Origin: Bifidobacterium phasiani
Lineage (GTDB): Bacteria > Actinomycetota > Actinomycetes > Actinomycetales > Bifidobacteriaceae
Direction of reading: 5' to 3'
DNA length: 64,000 bases
NCBI RefSeq assembly: GCF_019331775.1
Contig: NZ_JAHBBD010000007.1
Coordinates: forward strand, 1 to 64,000
Made by a program: the position numbers and the translations under genes. Within the stretch, counting starts at the first letter, position 1; every line of letters starts with the position of its first letter. The notes below the pieces were generated by a model. That model had not been told where the DNA came from and made no database searches. It saw only the letters and a program-made list of their open reading frames with translations. Shown here in pieces: positions 49,485-59,100 of the stretch.

Positions 49485-49611
49485 TGACGAAACGCGGCGG
49501 TATCCCGTCGTGGAATCGCAACGCACAATCATCCGGGGTGATCGCGTTTCCGGCGCGGTCGCCCCGAAATATTACCGGCCAGGCACAAATCATCCGGCAT
49601 TGCACAACAGA

Positions 49612-49660
49612 TAAAAAATGCCACCCTGGTGTGCATCCAAGAGAGGCAATGGTGGCTTTT
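49612..49660. terminator. Possible two-way terminator between convergent genes
   Basis: GCCACC (49620-49625) pairs with GGTGGC (49651-49656), flanked by an A run on the left (49613-49618) and four T on the right (49657-49660), so it could stop transcripts from both sides. The loop of 25 bases is long, which lowers confidence. Confidence 0.4.
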
Positions 49661-49845
49661 ACCGAAGACAAATCTACCAGAAAAGTCGTTTCTCCACCAG
49701 TGGTACCGCTTCATGGATTAGACCATAACAAGCACACACCGCATAACGAATTATGTAGCCACCATGTCAACGCGGCAAGCCCCCACTGCGACGATGACCT
49801 TAACCAATGGACCCAATAACGGACCGCAAAATCACGCACCCTCAT

Positions 49846-49887
49846 GTTCGAAAAATCGAACATTCCATTTTGTTCGATTATCCGAAC
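49846..49887. promoter_or_regulatory. Pair of 16-base operator-like dyads
   Basis: GTTCGAAAAATCGAAC (49846-49861) and GTTCGATTATCCGAAC (49872-49887) are two copies of a palindrome GTTCGA-N4-TCGAAC, ten bases apart; the second has one mismatch. A further half site TCGAAC lies near 49906. The two flanking genes converge here, so neither promoter is expected at this place. Confidence 0.45.
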
Positions 49888-50000
49888 AAAAGGAACCCCA
49901 TCAATCAATCGAACAGCCACAGCATCAAGTAAACGTGGCCATTCCGCCCAGCGCCAATAACCAATTCAGACAACTTGCCGGAATCGTCAGTGCGCCCGCG

Positions 50001-51257
50001 CTACTCCCCCGGCACCTCCAGCGTGCCCAGCAGCGCCTTGTGGTCCGAGCCGGCGATCGACACGGTATCCAGATCCCCGACGACCACGCCCCTGTCGTGC
50101 ACGATGTGGTCGATCTCCACGGCCGCGGGCACCGGGATCACGCCGAACAGCGTCTTGTTCGCGGGGTACGTCATGTGGAACCACTCCCCCGCGTTCTCGC
50201 CCGAGTCCACGAACCGGTCGCCCAGCAGGTAGCGGAAGCTCGCATGGTCCCAGGTCGCGTTGAAGTCGCCCATCAGCACGAAGGTGTGCTCGTCGCCGCG
50301 CAGCTGGCTGATCGCGCCCAGCCCGCGGTCCCACAGCCCCTGGTTGCTGGGGCGCGGCGAGAACGGATGCACCGAGCCGAACCTGATCGCAGTGCCGCCG
50401 AAGTCGATCGACGCGGCCGGGATGCTGGACGCCTCGATCGGGATCAGGTCGCCGGTCGCGTCGCTCATCGGCGCGGCGCTCCACAGCCCGTTCACGCCGC
50501 CGTTGTCGTTCGCCGCCGGCGAGGCGACCGTCGCATACGGCAGCACCTCCCGGATGCCGGCCGCGTTCAGCCGGTCGACCAGATCCGCGCTGACCTCCTG
50601 CAACGCCAGCACCTCCACATGCTCGTCGCGCACGGTCCGCACGATCTGCTCCGCGTCGGCGCAGCCGTTCTTGGTGTTGAGCGTCATGATCCGGGCGTAG
50701 CGGTCGGTGGTGTCGACCTGCGCGGACTGCACCGCGGCGCGCGCGGCCGGCGACAGCGCCTCGCGCGGATACAGGTAGCCGACATGCCAGCACAGCTGGA
50801 CCAGCAGGCACACGACGCTGACGACGGCGAGCGCCCGCTTGCGGATCGCCAGCGCGATGGCGAGCACGATGGCCGACAGCACGGCCATCCACGGCACGAA
50901 CGCGACCGCGATCGGGATGTATCGGCGGCCGTCGAGCCAGTTCGGGGTCATCCGCAGCACCATCACGGCGAGGATGACGAGCGTGGCCAGCCACAGCAGC
51001 GCCGTCAGCGCGCGGACCGCCCGGTTGTACGGCGCCGGCGTGCGGCGCGGCGCGGCGGCCGGGACGTGCGCGGGCGCGGACGCGGCGTCGGAACCGGAGC
51101 CGACGGCGTCGGTGTCGGGGAACTCGGACACCCCGCCGCCGCGCGCATGCGAGCGCGGACGCGGGCGCGCGCCGTCGTCGTCCGGTTCCTCGAACTCGGA
51201 CAGGAAGCGGTCAAAATCGTCGTACACCACAACCCCCTCACCATGGTTCGGGGTCAT
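50001..51257 (-). CDS. Endonuclease/exonuclease/phosphatase-fold membrane protein
   Basis: The 418-residue protein has an acidic, Arg-rich cytoplasmic N-terminus (residues 1-75), three membrane helices (about residues 80-155: ALTALLWLATLVILAVMVL, IPIAVAFVPWMAVLSAIVLAIALAI, ALAVVSVVCLLVQLCWHVGYL), then an outside EEP-fold domain. That domain has TLNTKNGCADAE, VLALQEVS (metal Glu), LMGDFNATWDH (Asp, Asn), VEIDHIVHD and AGSDHKALLG (Asp-His pair), so the metal-dependent hydrolase site is complete. Substrates of such membrane-linked EEP proteins are mostly unknown; phosphodiesters or phospholipids are possible. It is not obviously linked to EPS. No operon partner is closer than 229 bases. Confidence 0.85.
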   Translation of the reverse strand: MTPNHGEGVVVYDDFDRFLSEFEEPDDDGARPRPRSHARGGGVSEFPDTDAVGSGSDAASAPAHVPAAAPRRTPAPYNRAVRALTALLWLATLVILAVMVLRMTPNWLDGRRYIPIAVAFVPWMAVLSAIVLAIALAIRKRALAVVSVVCLLVQLCWHVGYLYPREALSPAARAAVQSAQVDTTDRYARIMTLNTKNGCADAEQIVRTVRDEHVEVLALQEVSADLVDRLNAAGIREVLPYATVASPAANDNGGVNGLWSAAPMSDATGDLIPIEASSIPAASIDFGGTAIRFGSVHPFSPRPSNQGLWDRGLGAISQLRGDEHTFVLMGDFNATWDHASFRYLLGDRFVDSGENAGEWFHMTYPANKTLFGVIPVPAAVEIDHIVHDRGVVVGDLDTVSIAGSDHKALLGTLEVPGE

Positions 51258-51486
51258 TCTTGCACACCGGCATGGGGAAGCGCCGCAAGCCGGGCCGCGC
51301 CGGAACGCATCCGAACAGAATCCGCATAAACGGGCGGGCTGGCGACTGACGTACGGCCGTCACACAGACGCCCGCTTGGACCGCGACACACTGCCTCCGT
51401 ATCCGTGACGGCCAATAGCCGATTGGAACCGACTCGCCACGCACGACACCGCGGCGGCCGCGCCTCCGACCGTCCGCCCCGCGCCC

Positions 51487-52095
51487 TCACCAGGCGGAGG
51501 CGAAGTCCTGCCGGGTGATCTGCTGGCGCACCGGCGCCGCGTCCACGCGGTAGTGCTTGCGCATGCTGGTCAGCATCGTGCGGATGGCCTGGTTCGTCTG
51601 GTCGGCGGCCTTGCGGAACTTGGCGAACTCCTTGCCATGCGGGTCCTCGATGTCGCCCGGGGCGGGCAGCATCGGGCGGATCATCGACGAGGCGTCGATG
51701 ACGGACCGGAGGCGCTCCTGGATCGTCAGGCCCTTGACCAGGCCGTTCTTGGCGCAGTACTCGCACATGTTGGCGAAGTCGTTGAGCAGGAACGTGTAGC
51801 GCACCGCGGCCGGCGCGAGCGTGACGATGTCCTTGCGCTGGCTCGCCTCGAAGCACAGGATCAGGTCGGACTCCTCGGCCATCTGCCGGGTCAGGCGGCG
51901 GGAGCGGAAGCCGCTGGAGTTGATGCCGACGCTGTCCATCAGACGCGCGCTGGACGGGTCGATCTGGTGCATCGGCAGGCCGCGCGTGCCGGCGCTGGAC
52001 ACCCGCACCGTCGTGTTCGCCAGGTACCGGGCAAGCAGCAGCTCGCCCATCGGGGAACGGCAGATGTTGCCAGTGCAGACGAACATGATGTGCAT
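51487..52095 (-). CDS. Low-molecular-weight protein-tyrosine phosphatase
   Basis: This 202-residue enzyme removes phosphate from tyrosine. It begins MHIMFVCTGNICRSPMGELL, with the C-x5-R-S loop at Cys7-Arg13, SSAGTRGLP (about residues 34-42) and a likely acid Asp in GDIEDPHG (about 148-155). EPS clusters often have such a Wzb-like phosphatase to reset the BY-kinase. Here it is 39 kb from the kinase (10584), across the whole EPS core. Insertions of later genes may have moved them apart. Pairing is inferred from the families only. The protein is a little longer than the usual 150-160 residues, with extra sequence around the CEYCAKNGLVKG region and the tail. Confidence 0.88.
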   Translation of the reverse strand: MHIMFVCTGNICRSPMGELLLARYLANTTVRVSSAGTRGLPMHQIDPSSARLMDSVGINSSGFRSRRLTRQMAEESDLILCFEASQRKDIVTLAPAAVRYTFLLNDFANMCEYCAKNGLVKGLTIQERLRSVIDASSMIRPMLPAPGDIEDPHGKEFAKFRKAADQTNQAIRTMLTSMRKHYRVDAAPVRQQITRQDFASAW

Positions 52096-52230
52096 ACGGC
52101 GACTCCTTGGTCATGCGAACCGACACCACTGCGTATCGGCGCACTGCGTCGTCGGGTTCCGTTTAGGGGCTTGTTCCATATTACCGGGGTCGGGGGAAGT
52201 TGTCAGCCCGGCGGCACGCCTACAGGCCCG

Positions 52231-55200
52231 TCACATCCCTGCGCCCGGCACGCCGGCGGCGTCCGCGGCATCCGCGGCGTCCGCCATATCGGTCGCGTCG
52301 TCGGCTTCCGTCGGGCGGATGGCGTCCGGCGCATTCCGCGGGCATGACGCCGCCGCTTCCGCCGCGTCCGCAGCCGCCGCGTCCGTCACGTCCGTGCTGC
52401 ATTCGAGACGCTGGAACGCCGCGCACAGCATCCGCTCGTCGGCGCCGATCCGGCGGAACGGCATCGTCGCCAGCATCCGGTCGCGCTCGGATTCGGGGAT
52501 GAACCCCAGATAGTAGCCGACGACCAGGCAGTACATGCGCAGCTTGCCCGACGGACCTGTCCCATCGGCGCCGCGCCCCAGGCACGCCTGCCACACCGCG
52601 CGCACGCGGTCGAGCGTTTCGGACGACTGCGGAGCGCCACCGCCCGGTACCGCGGCCGCACCCGTCGACGGCTCGCCCGCCGACGCCGCGTCGGCCTGCG
52701 CGTACAGCGCGCTGGCCAACACGCTCATCGCCGCCAGCGCGGCCGTCGGTTCGACAACGACGCCGTCGGCCACGCGCAGACCGGCGAGCCGGTTGCAGGC
52801 GCCCGCGAGCACGGCGTCCAGCCGCCCAGGGTCGGCCGCGAACATGCCGCGCAGCACCAGCTGCCGGAACGGGCCGGCGGCGGCCGCATACAGCGCGCGC
52901 GACCACGGATCGGGCGCGGCGTCATCCTCACCGTCGCCACTGCCGCCGACCGCCAGCGCCGCGAGCACGGCGTCCACGTAGCGGGCGTCCGTCAGACACG
53001 CCCGCACCACGGCGCGCGGCATCCGATACGGCAGGTCGATGCCCTCGCGCGCGCTCCACGCCGCCAAATCGATCAGATGGATCGCGTGCAGCCGTCGGCC
53101 CCAGCCGCCCAGCCCAGCACCCGCGCCGCCATCGCTCTCCGCGCCGCCGACGCCCCCGGCACCACCATCGCACCCGTCGGCGTCCACATCGCGCAGCGCC
53201 CGCCGCAGCTCGTCGGCGACCTCCGCCGCCGCTCCGTCCCCGTCGCGCGCGACCAGCTCCATCCACACGGCGTTCTGCACCTCCGCCAGGTCGGCCGCGT
53301 CGCCGCTGCGCCCGTACCGCGCGCAGGCGTCGGCGAAGCACGCCTCCGCCATGCGCCGCAGCGCCCGCAGGTTGCCGGGCACCAGCCGGGCCTCGCGGCG
53401 CACCGCCTCGATGGTCCGCGGCTGGCGGCGGCCGGTCAGCCCGTGCAGAAAGAAGTCCCGCCACATCGCCAACCAGCGCCCGGACAGGTTCATGTCGCAT
53501 TCCAGCGACAGCTCGACCAGCGCGGGCGCGACGAGCCGGCCGTCGCGGCGCTCGGCCTCGTCGAACCCGTTGCGCCGGCGGCCGTCTCCGGCGGTCAGCG
53601 CCCGGTAGCAGGCCTCGAGCAGCAGCCGGGCCTGCCCCTCGCGCTGCTGGGATTTGACGCCGAGCATCATGCGCAGCACGTATCGCACCAGCGTGAGCCA
53701 TTGCTCGGACGACAGGTCGTTGGTGAGCATCGCGACGACGTCGACGGGCACCGCGGCGCCGTCGCCGGTCTCGTACGTCGCGTCGACCACGGCCTTGGCG
53801 AGGAAGCACAGCGAGAACGGCGACAGCACCGTGCGTTCGCGGTACAGCGCGGTCCGGGGCAGCTCCTGCAGGCGGCAGTCGAGGTAGCGCGGGAACGGCC
53901 GGCGTTCCGGGGTTCCGGCCGGCTCGTCGGCGGCCTGCGCCCAACGTTCGGCCTCGGTGCGGCAGGCGCGCCACCGGCGGCCGAAGCCGGGCGCGCCGGA
54001 CGGTCCGGCGGCGTTGTCGGCGCGGTAGCCGTGCAGCAGCCGCGTCACCGCGGCGTACAGCTCACGCCGTTCCCCGCCGCGCAGCAGCCGCGCGTCCATC
54101 GCCTCGACGAACTCGTACAGGTCGTCGACGTAGACGCCGTCGCACAGCAGCGACGCGAACGTGAGCAGGATGTCGCCGCCCGCCGCCGCGGCCGCGCGAC
54201 GTTCGGCGCGGCTCGCCCCGTCGTCCGGGCCCGGGGCCGCGTCCGCTCCGCCGTCCGCACGGCCGGCGCCGTCGACGGCGGTCATGCGGTTCGCCGCGGC
54301 GGCACCGCCGGCAGACCCGCCGTCCGTATCAGGCCCGGCCGTGGCGGCGGCCGACGGCATGAGGTCGAACTGACGCACCAGATAGTCGAGTTCGTGGCGG
54401 AATCCGTCACTGACCCCGCCCATGCCGAACCACTGCCACCACACGTCGGCGAAGCGGTCCAGCGCCGTGGCGTCGGCGATCGGCTCCAGCGCCAGCACCC
54501 GCGCATCCGCGTGTTCCATGCCCGGGAACCCGCCGCGCCGGATACGGTCGACCAGATCGCGGCCCACGTCGGCGGCGCCGTCGGGCCGGTCCACCAGGAT
54601 GATCAGATTCTTGAAGCCCTCGCGGTATGCCATCGTCCACTGCATCATGCCGAACGCGGTCGCCAGGGACAGCACCCGCGCATTGCGTCCGGTGCAGTCC
54701 ACGATGCAGACCGAGCAGTCCCGCGTGGCGGACGCCTCGATGTCGTCGAGGTCGGCGGGCTGCAGCGGCGCGTCCGCCAGCGTGCGGGCCGAGCGGGCCA
54801 GCAGGTCGGCGTCGACGACCCACCGTCCGCTGCCCTCGCGGCACAGCGCCTCGCCGGTGACGTACAGCACGGGTTCGGTCTCGGGGTCGGCCGGCGGCGG
54901 GGCGAGCCGCAGCGGCGCGAAGAACCTCCGGCGCAGGCGCGCCAGATCGGCCGCGTCCAGGTCGGCGTCCGGTTCGGCGCACAGCAGCGACACCAGCGAC
55001 TGCCGGAGGAACGGCACCATCGCGGACAGCGAGTCGGGGAACTCCACGACCGTGCAGCTGCGGCGCGGTTCCCGCGTCGGCTCGCCGGCGGACGGAACGG
55101 ACCCGTCGGCGAGCGCGGCCGGCCCGGCGCCCCCTGCGCGCGGAACGCCGATCGACGCAGGCGCATGCGGCACCCCGGCGTGCGGCGCATCGTCGCCGGG

Positions 55201-55455
55201 CAGGGCGGAGGCCGGCATGGCGCCGATGAGGTCGGCGATGGCCGAGAGACGGGCGGCCTGGTCAGCGGACAAGGTACCGCGGGGGCGCGCCCCGGCGGCG
55301 GGCGACTGCGGAACCAGCGCGACGGGGAAGCGGATGTCGGGGTCGGGGAACCAGCGGACCGTGGCGTCGCGGGCCAGGCGGCGGGCGGCGCGTGGACGCG
55401 CGATCTCGGGTATGCCGACGGCCAGGCGGCGGTAGAGCTGCGACAGTCGCGTCAT
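52231..55455 (-). CDS. 1074-residue unknown of the NACHT arm
   Basis: No named family is recognised. The protein starts MTRLSQLYRRLAVGIPEIAR, has an alpha/beta part at about residues 130-370 (TVVEFPDSLSAMVPFLRQSL, VLYVTGEALC, CSVCIVDCTGRNARVLSLA, NLIILVDRPDGAADVGRD) and then a long helical region, with VVAMLTNDLSSEQWLTLVRY near residue 565 and LVPGNLRALRRMAEACF near 700. It ends in an Ala/Asp repeat (ADAADAADAAG). CIVDCTG and ILVDRPDG resemble strands of a P-loop-like or Rossmann fold, but no Walker A is present. Its ATG is one base after the YbjN-like gene's stop, so the two are coupled. It is the last gene of the leftward arm and may be the effector or scaffold. Confidence 0.85.
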   Translation of the reverse strand: MTRLSQLYRRLAVGIPEIARPRAARRLARDATVRWFPDPDIRFPVALVPQSPAAGARPRGTLSADQAARLSAIADLIGAMPASALPGDDAPHAGVPHAPASIGVPRAGGAGPAALADGSVPSAGEPTREPRRSCTVVEFPDSLSAMVPFLRQSLVSLLCAEPDADLDAADLARLRRRFFAPLRLAPPPADPETEPVLYVTGEALCREGSGRWVVDADLLARSARTLADAPLQPADLDDIEASATRDCSVCIVDCTGRNARVLSLATAFGMMQWTMAYREGFKNLIILVDRPDGAADVGRDLVDRIRRGGFPGMEHADARVLALEPIADATALDRFADVWWQWFGMGGVSDGFRHELDYLVRQFDLMPSAAATAGPDTDGGSAGGAAAANRMTAVDGAGRADGGADAAPGPDDGASRAERRAAAAAGGDILLTFASLLCDGVYVDDLYEFVEAMDARLLRGGERRELYAAVTRLLHGYRADNAAGPSGAPGFGRRWRACRTEAERWAQAADEPAGTPERRPFPRYLDCRLQELPRTALYRERTVLSPFSLCFLAKAVVDATYETGDGAAVPVDVVAMLTNDLSSEQWLTLVRYVLRMMLGVKSQQREGQARLLLEACYRALTAGDGRRRNGFDEAERRDGRLVAPALVELSLECDMNLSGRWLAMWRDFFLHGLTGRRQPRTIEAVRREARLVPGNLRALRRMAEACFADACARYGRSGDAADLAEVQNAVWMELVARDGDGAAAEVADELRRALRDVDADGCDGGAGGVGGAESDGGAGAGLGGWGRRLHAIHLIDLAAWSAREGIDLPYRMPRAVVRACLTDARYVDAVLAALAVGGSGDGEDDAAPDPWSRALYAAAAGPFRQLVLRGMFAADPGRLDAVLAGACNRLAGLRVADGVVVEPTAALAAMSVLASALYAQADAASAGEPSTGAAAVPGGGAPQSSETLDRVRAVWQACLGRGADGTGPSGKLRMYCLVVGYYLGFIPESERDRMLATMPFRRIGADERMLCAAFQRLECSTDVTDAAAADAAEAAASCPRNAPDAIRPTEADDATDMADAADAADAAGVPGAGM

Positions 55456-55456
55456 G

Positions 55457-56107
55457 TCAGTCCCATTCGGCCATATGCTGGCTGGCTATATGCTGGCTGT
55501 CCGTATGCCGCCCAGCCGTATGCCGTCCGCCCTCCTGCTGCCCGTTCGCCCGCCGTTCGAGCAGCGCGCGCGCCTGCGGCAGCCATTCCAGGAACCGCGC
55601 GACCTCGTCGTCGCCAAGCTCGCCCTCCGCGTACGCCCGGAGCCGGCCGTAGTGGCGCAGGCCGACGTGCGCGGCCATGCGCAGCAGCTCGCAGAACAGC
55701 TCCAGCGGGAACTCGTCCTGCGGGCGGAAGGGGACCACGCAACCGCAGATGATCTCGCCGTCGTCGGCGAGCCGCGGCGCCACGAAGCGCGCGTCATACG
55801 CCTGCGCGCACACGTACGCCTGCGCGAACGGCAGCGTGTCGGCGGGGATCTCGAACGGGTAGATCACGCGGATCTGCACACTGTGCACGTCGGGCTCGTA
55901 CACCACGCGGATCGTGGCGGCGTCGGCGCCGTTGCGCACGGCGTACTGCATCATCCACGGCTCGTCGCCCTCGTCGTCGCTGGCGAACACGCGACGGTAT
56001 TCGGCCTTGACGCGCCGCTTGATGGCGGTCCAGACCTCGCGGGCGCGGGCGGAGTCGGCGTCGGGGGCCGCGACGGGCTGCGGGGAGTCTGCGTATGCGG
56101 TGGTCAT
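55457..56107 (-). CDS. YbjN-like small protein of the NACHT arm
   Basis: The 216-residue protein has an Asp/Arg-rich start, then a domain of about 130 residues (EPWMMQYAVRN, IRVVYEPDVHSVQIRVIYPFEIPADTLPFAQAYVCA, IICGCVVPFRPQDEFPLELF, LLRMAAHVGLRHYGRL). Its beta strands and final helices resemble YbjN/secretion-chaperone-like folds, which usually bind partner proteins. The tail is His/Gln-rich with repeated TAGRHTDSQH and IASQHMA. I chose ATG 56107, preceded by AAGGAG; an earlier ATG at 56128 overlaps the NACHT gene's stop. It is coupled to both neighbours, so it probably forms a complex with one of them. Chaperone or adaptor is the best guess. Confidence 0.7.
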   Translation of the reverse strand: MTTAYADSPQPVAAPDADSARAREVWTAIKRRVKAEYRRVFASDDEGDEPWMMQYAVRNGADAATIRVVYEPDVHSVQIRVIYPFEIPADTLPFAQAYVCAQAYDARFVAPRLADDGEIICGCVVPFRPQDEFPLELFCELLRMAAHVGLRHYGRLRAYAEGELGDDEVARFLEWLPQARALLERRANGQQEGGRHTAGRHTDSQHIASQHMAEWD

Positions 56108-56124
56108 GGCACTCCTTGGTCGCG

Positions 56125-59100
56125 TCATCGGATGATCATGCCGTCATAATAGGACGGCCCGTCGTAGGGAAAGTCCGGGGAATCGGGCGGGTCGCCGCCG
56201 TAGGGGCCGACGGCGCCGGGGTCGCTTCCGTAGCGGCCGCCGGCATAGGAGCCGCCGTGGGGGTCGCCGTACGGACCGTTGCCATAGACGCCGCGATCGT
56301 ACGGGGCATCGCCGTAGGAACCGCCGCCGTACGGGGCGCCGAACGCCGACGTGCCGGAAGATGCGCCGATCGTCGTGCCCGGACCGGACGCGCCGGTGCC
56401 GATCGCGGCGTCGAGCACGCCGAATCCGGTGGCGGGACCGGGCGCGCCGAGCCTGGTGGCGATTCCCGGAGTACCGACGCCCGTAATCGGGTCGGGCACG
56501 CCGGTAATCCCGCCGCCCGCAACGCCGATGCCGCCGGCCCCGGCCGCCGTGGTCCCGACGCCACCCGCCACGGCTCCGACGCCGCCGACACCGACGCCCG
56601 CGCCGCGCGCCGCGAGGACGAGGAAGCGGTCGAGCCCTGCCCGCCAGGTGCGCACCGGCTCGGGCTGGCGCACCGGGCCGCCAAAGTCGAACACCGGCAT
56701 GAGCCGCAGCACCTGCTGGGCGTTCGCCGCGCCCACCACGCCGGACGTGTGCCGGTAGTCGTCGCGCGCGAACGCGGAGAACACCACATGCCGGTAGAAC
56801 CCGCGCAGGGCCGAGCTGTCGCCGACGGCCACCTCGATGCGCTGGAACACGCACAGCGCCGCGACGACCACGGCCACGCTCTCGTGCCCGTTGCCGGCCA
56901 GGAAGCGGTCGACGACCGCGGGGTCGGCGCCGCCGTCGAGCTGCCGGCACAGCCAGATCGCGGCGAAGTACGCCTTGATGCCCTCGTACTCGAAGCGGAT
57001 CGTGTCGGCGCTTTCGCGGAAGATGCCGCAGCGCGAGATCGTGCGGTCGAGCGCCTCCTCGGACTGCGCGCGGTCGCCGCCGTCCTGCTCGCGGTACCGG
57101 TTGAACAGCTCAAGGAAGCGCGGGCGCATGAACTCGCCCTGTCCGTTCGCCGCGCGGCATTCGGCGCCGTCGGCGAAGCGCATGCGGTCGGCCACGATCG
57201 CGTCGTAGGCGAGGTGCGCGATGGCGACGCGGTCGCAGCTTGGGATCGCTCCGCCGGTTTTGGGCAGGATGCGCTCGATGTTGGCCAGGCACTGATTGGC
57301 CAGCGTGCCGCCGGACGCGTCGGCGCCCGGCTTCTTGAGCTCCTCCACGATCGCGGCGAGCATGCCGGGGTTGCCCATGAGCGCGTCGAAGCCGGGCGTG
57401 CGGCGGATCGCGTCGAAGCCCGCGGCGGCGGTGCCGCCGTACGCGTCGTTGAGGATGGAGAACAGCCGGCGCTGCCGCGTCTCGTCGAACGGCGCGAACT
57501 CGGCGCGCGGGCCCTCGCCGCACAGCCGGTCGACGGCCGCCTCCTCCGCGCCGCCCAGCGAACGGCTGGTGATGACGTAGCGGCCGACGGCGTAGTCGCC
57601 GCTGGCGATCAGCCGCGACAGCGAGTCGAGGAAGTGCCCGCGGCATCGGAAGGGGATCTCGTCCACCGAGTCGATGAGCACGAGCGCGTCCGGCCGTTTG
57701 AGCAGCGCGCGGAAGCGGGCGACGCCGGTCAGTTCGGCGGGCGGCGGCGCGGCGGGTGGCGTGGTGGGCGACGCAGCAGACGGTGTGACGGGCACCGCGG
57801 CAGACGGCGTGGCGCGCGACGCAGCAGACGGTGCGGCGGACGGCGCATCGGGTGACGCGGCGAACCCGTCGAAGGCGTCGAAGACGTCCAGGCCGTGCCG
57901 GGCGGCGGCGTGCCGGCCGCGGTCGGCGTACATGCGCGTCTTCATCTCGTCGGGCAGACGGGAGTACAGGAAGTCCACGAAGTCGTCCGGCGCCAGCGGC
58001 CCCTCGCGCAGCGGCTCGAACGAGCGGTACCACTCGCTTTCGCGCTCCCCCGCCTCGGCGGCGTTGGCCGCGTACGGCACGTCGCGCTGGGCGACGACCA
58101 CGGGTATCAGTCCGCCGGACTCGATCGCCCGCCAGCGGACGGCGTCCACCTGCTCGGCCATGTAGCGCACGAATCCCGAACGCACCGGGCTGCGGTTGCG
58201 CGAGGAGCGGTACTCGTTCGGCAGCAGCTCGCCCAGCGCGTAGGCCAGGCCGCGCACGAACGTGCTTTTGCCCATGCCGGCGTTCGCGCGGATGAACAGG
58301 CCGCGGCGGGCGGGCTCACCGGCGCGCAGCGAGTCGGCGAGCCAGGCCACCGGGTTCGCGCCCACGAACGCGGGGTACACGAAGCCGGTGTCGTAGGTCG
58401 GCGCGTCGTCGTTGCCGTCCGGACGACGCATCGGAATGGTCCGCCCCCACTCGGCGACGCCGTCAAGATAGTCCGGCAGGTATGCCGGCACCGCGTCGGC
58501 GTCGGCATCGGCCATGCCGGCGCAGTCGGCGAGCGCGCGGCCGAAGCCGTGGCCGTCGCCTCCCGACGGCGAGCGGTCGAGGTACAGCCGCACCATCGCC
58601 TGCGCGACCAGGGCCGCGAGCGCGAGCGCGTCGCCGGACAGCGGCAGGTCTTCCGGGCGTTCGCCGGCGTCGAACACGTCCGTCGCCGAGCACAGCGCCT
58701 CGCGCAGCGCACGGCACGCGGTCGCCGGGTCGTCGCGGTACTGCACGCGCGACAGCCAGGCGGCCGCCGCGTACGGAAAGCACAGCGCGTAGTCGAGATA
58801 GTTGCCCCGGCCGATGTAGCGGGCCTTGGCGTCGTCGCGGAGCCGCTCGCCCACGTCCGCCTTCCACGCCTCGGCCTCGTCGGCGTACGGGAACGGGAAG
58901 ATATCGCGGTCGCCGGGCAGCAGCCGCAGGCCGCCGATCGGGCGCAGGCGCAGGATCAGCTCGTGGTGCGGGCCGATGCCGCGCACGCCGTAGAACCGGC
59001 GGCGGGCGACGCCGTCCGGCGAGGCAGCCGCCGCGGCGCGCGCCTCGTCCCACTGCGACAGACCATAGAACGCCAGTCCCTCGCACGGGCGGTACGACAC

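Noticed and set aside
49846-49887. LexA/SOS box
   Set aside because: Actinobacterial SOS boxes have CGAAC and GTTCG four bases apart in that order; here the order within each dyad is reversed, and the outward pair is ten bases apart.
53077-55752. 891-residue plus-strand frame
   Set aside because: It is antisense to the 1074-aa gene of a coupled operon and is Arg/His-rich without motifs.
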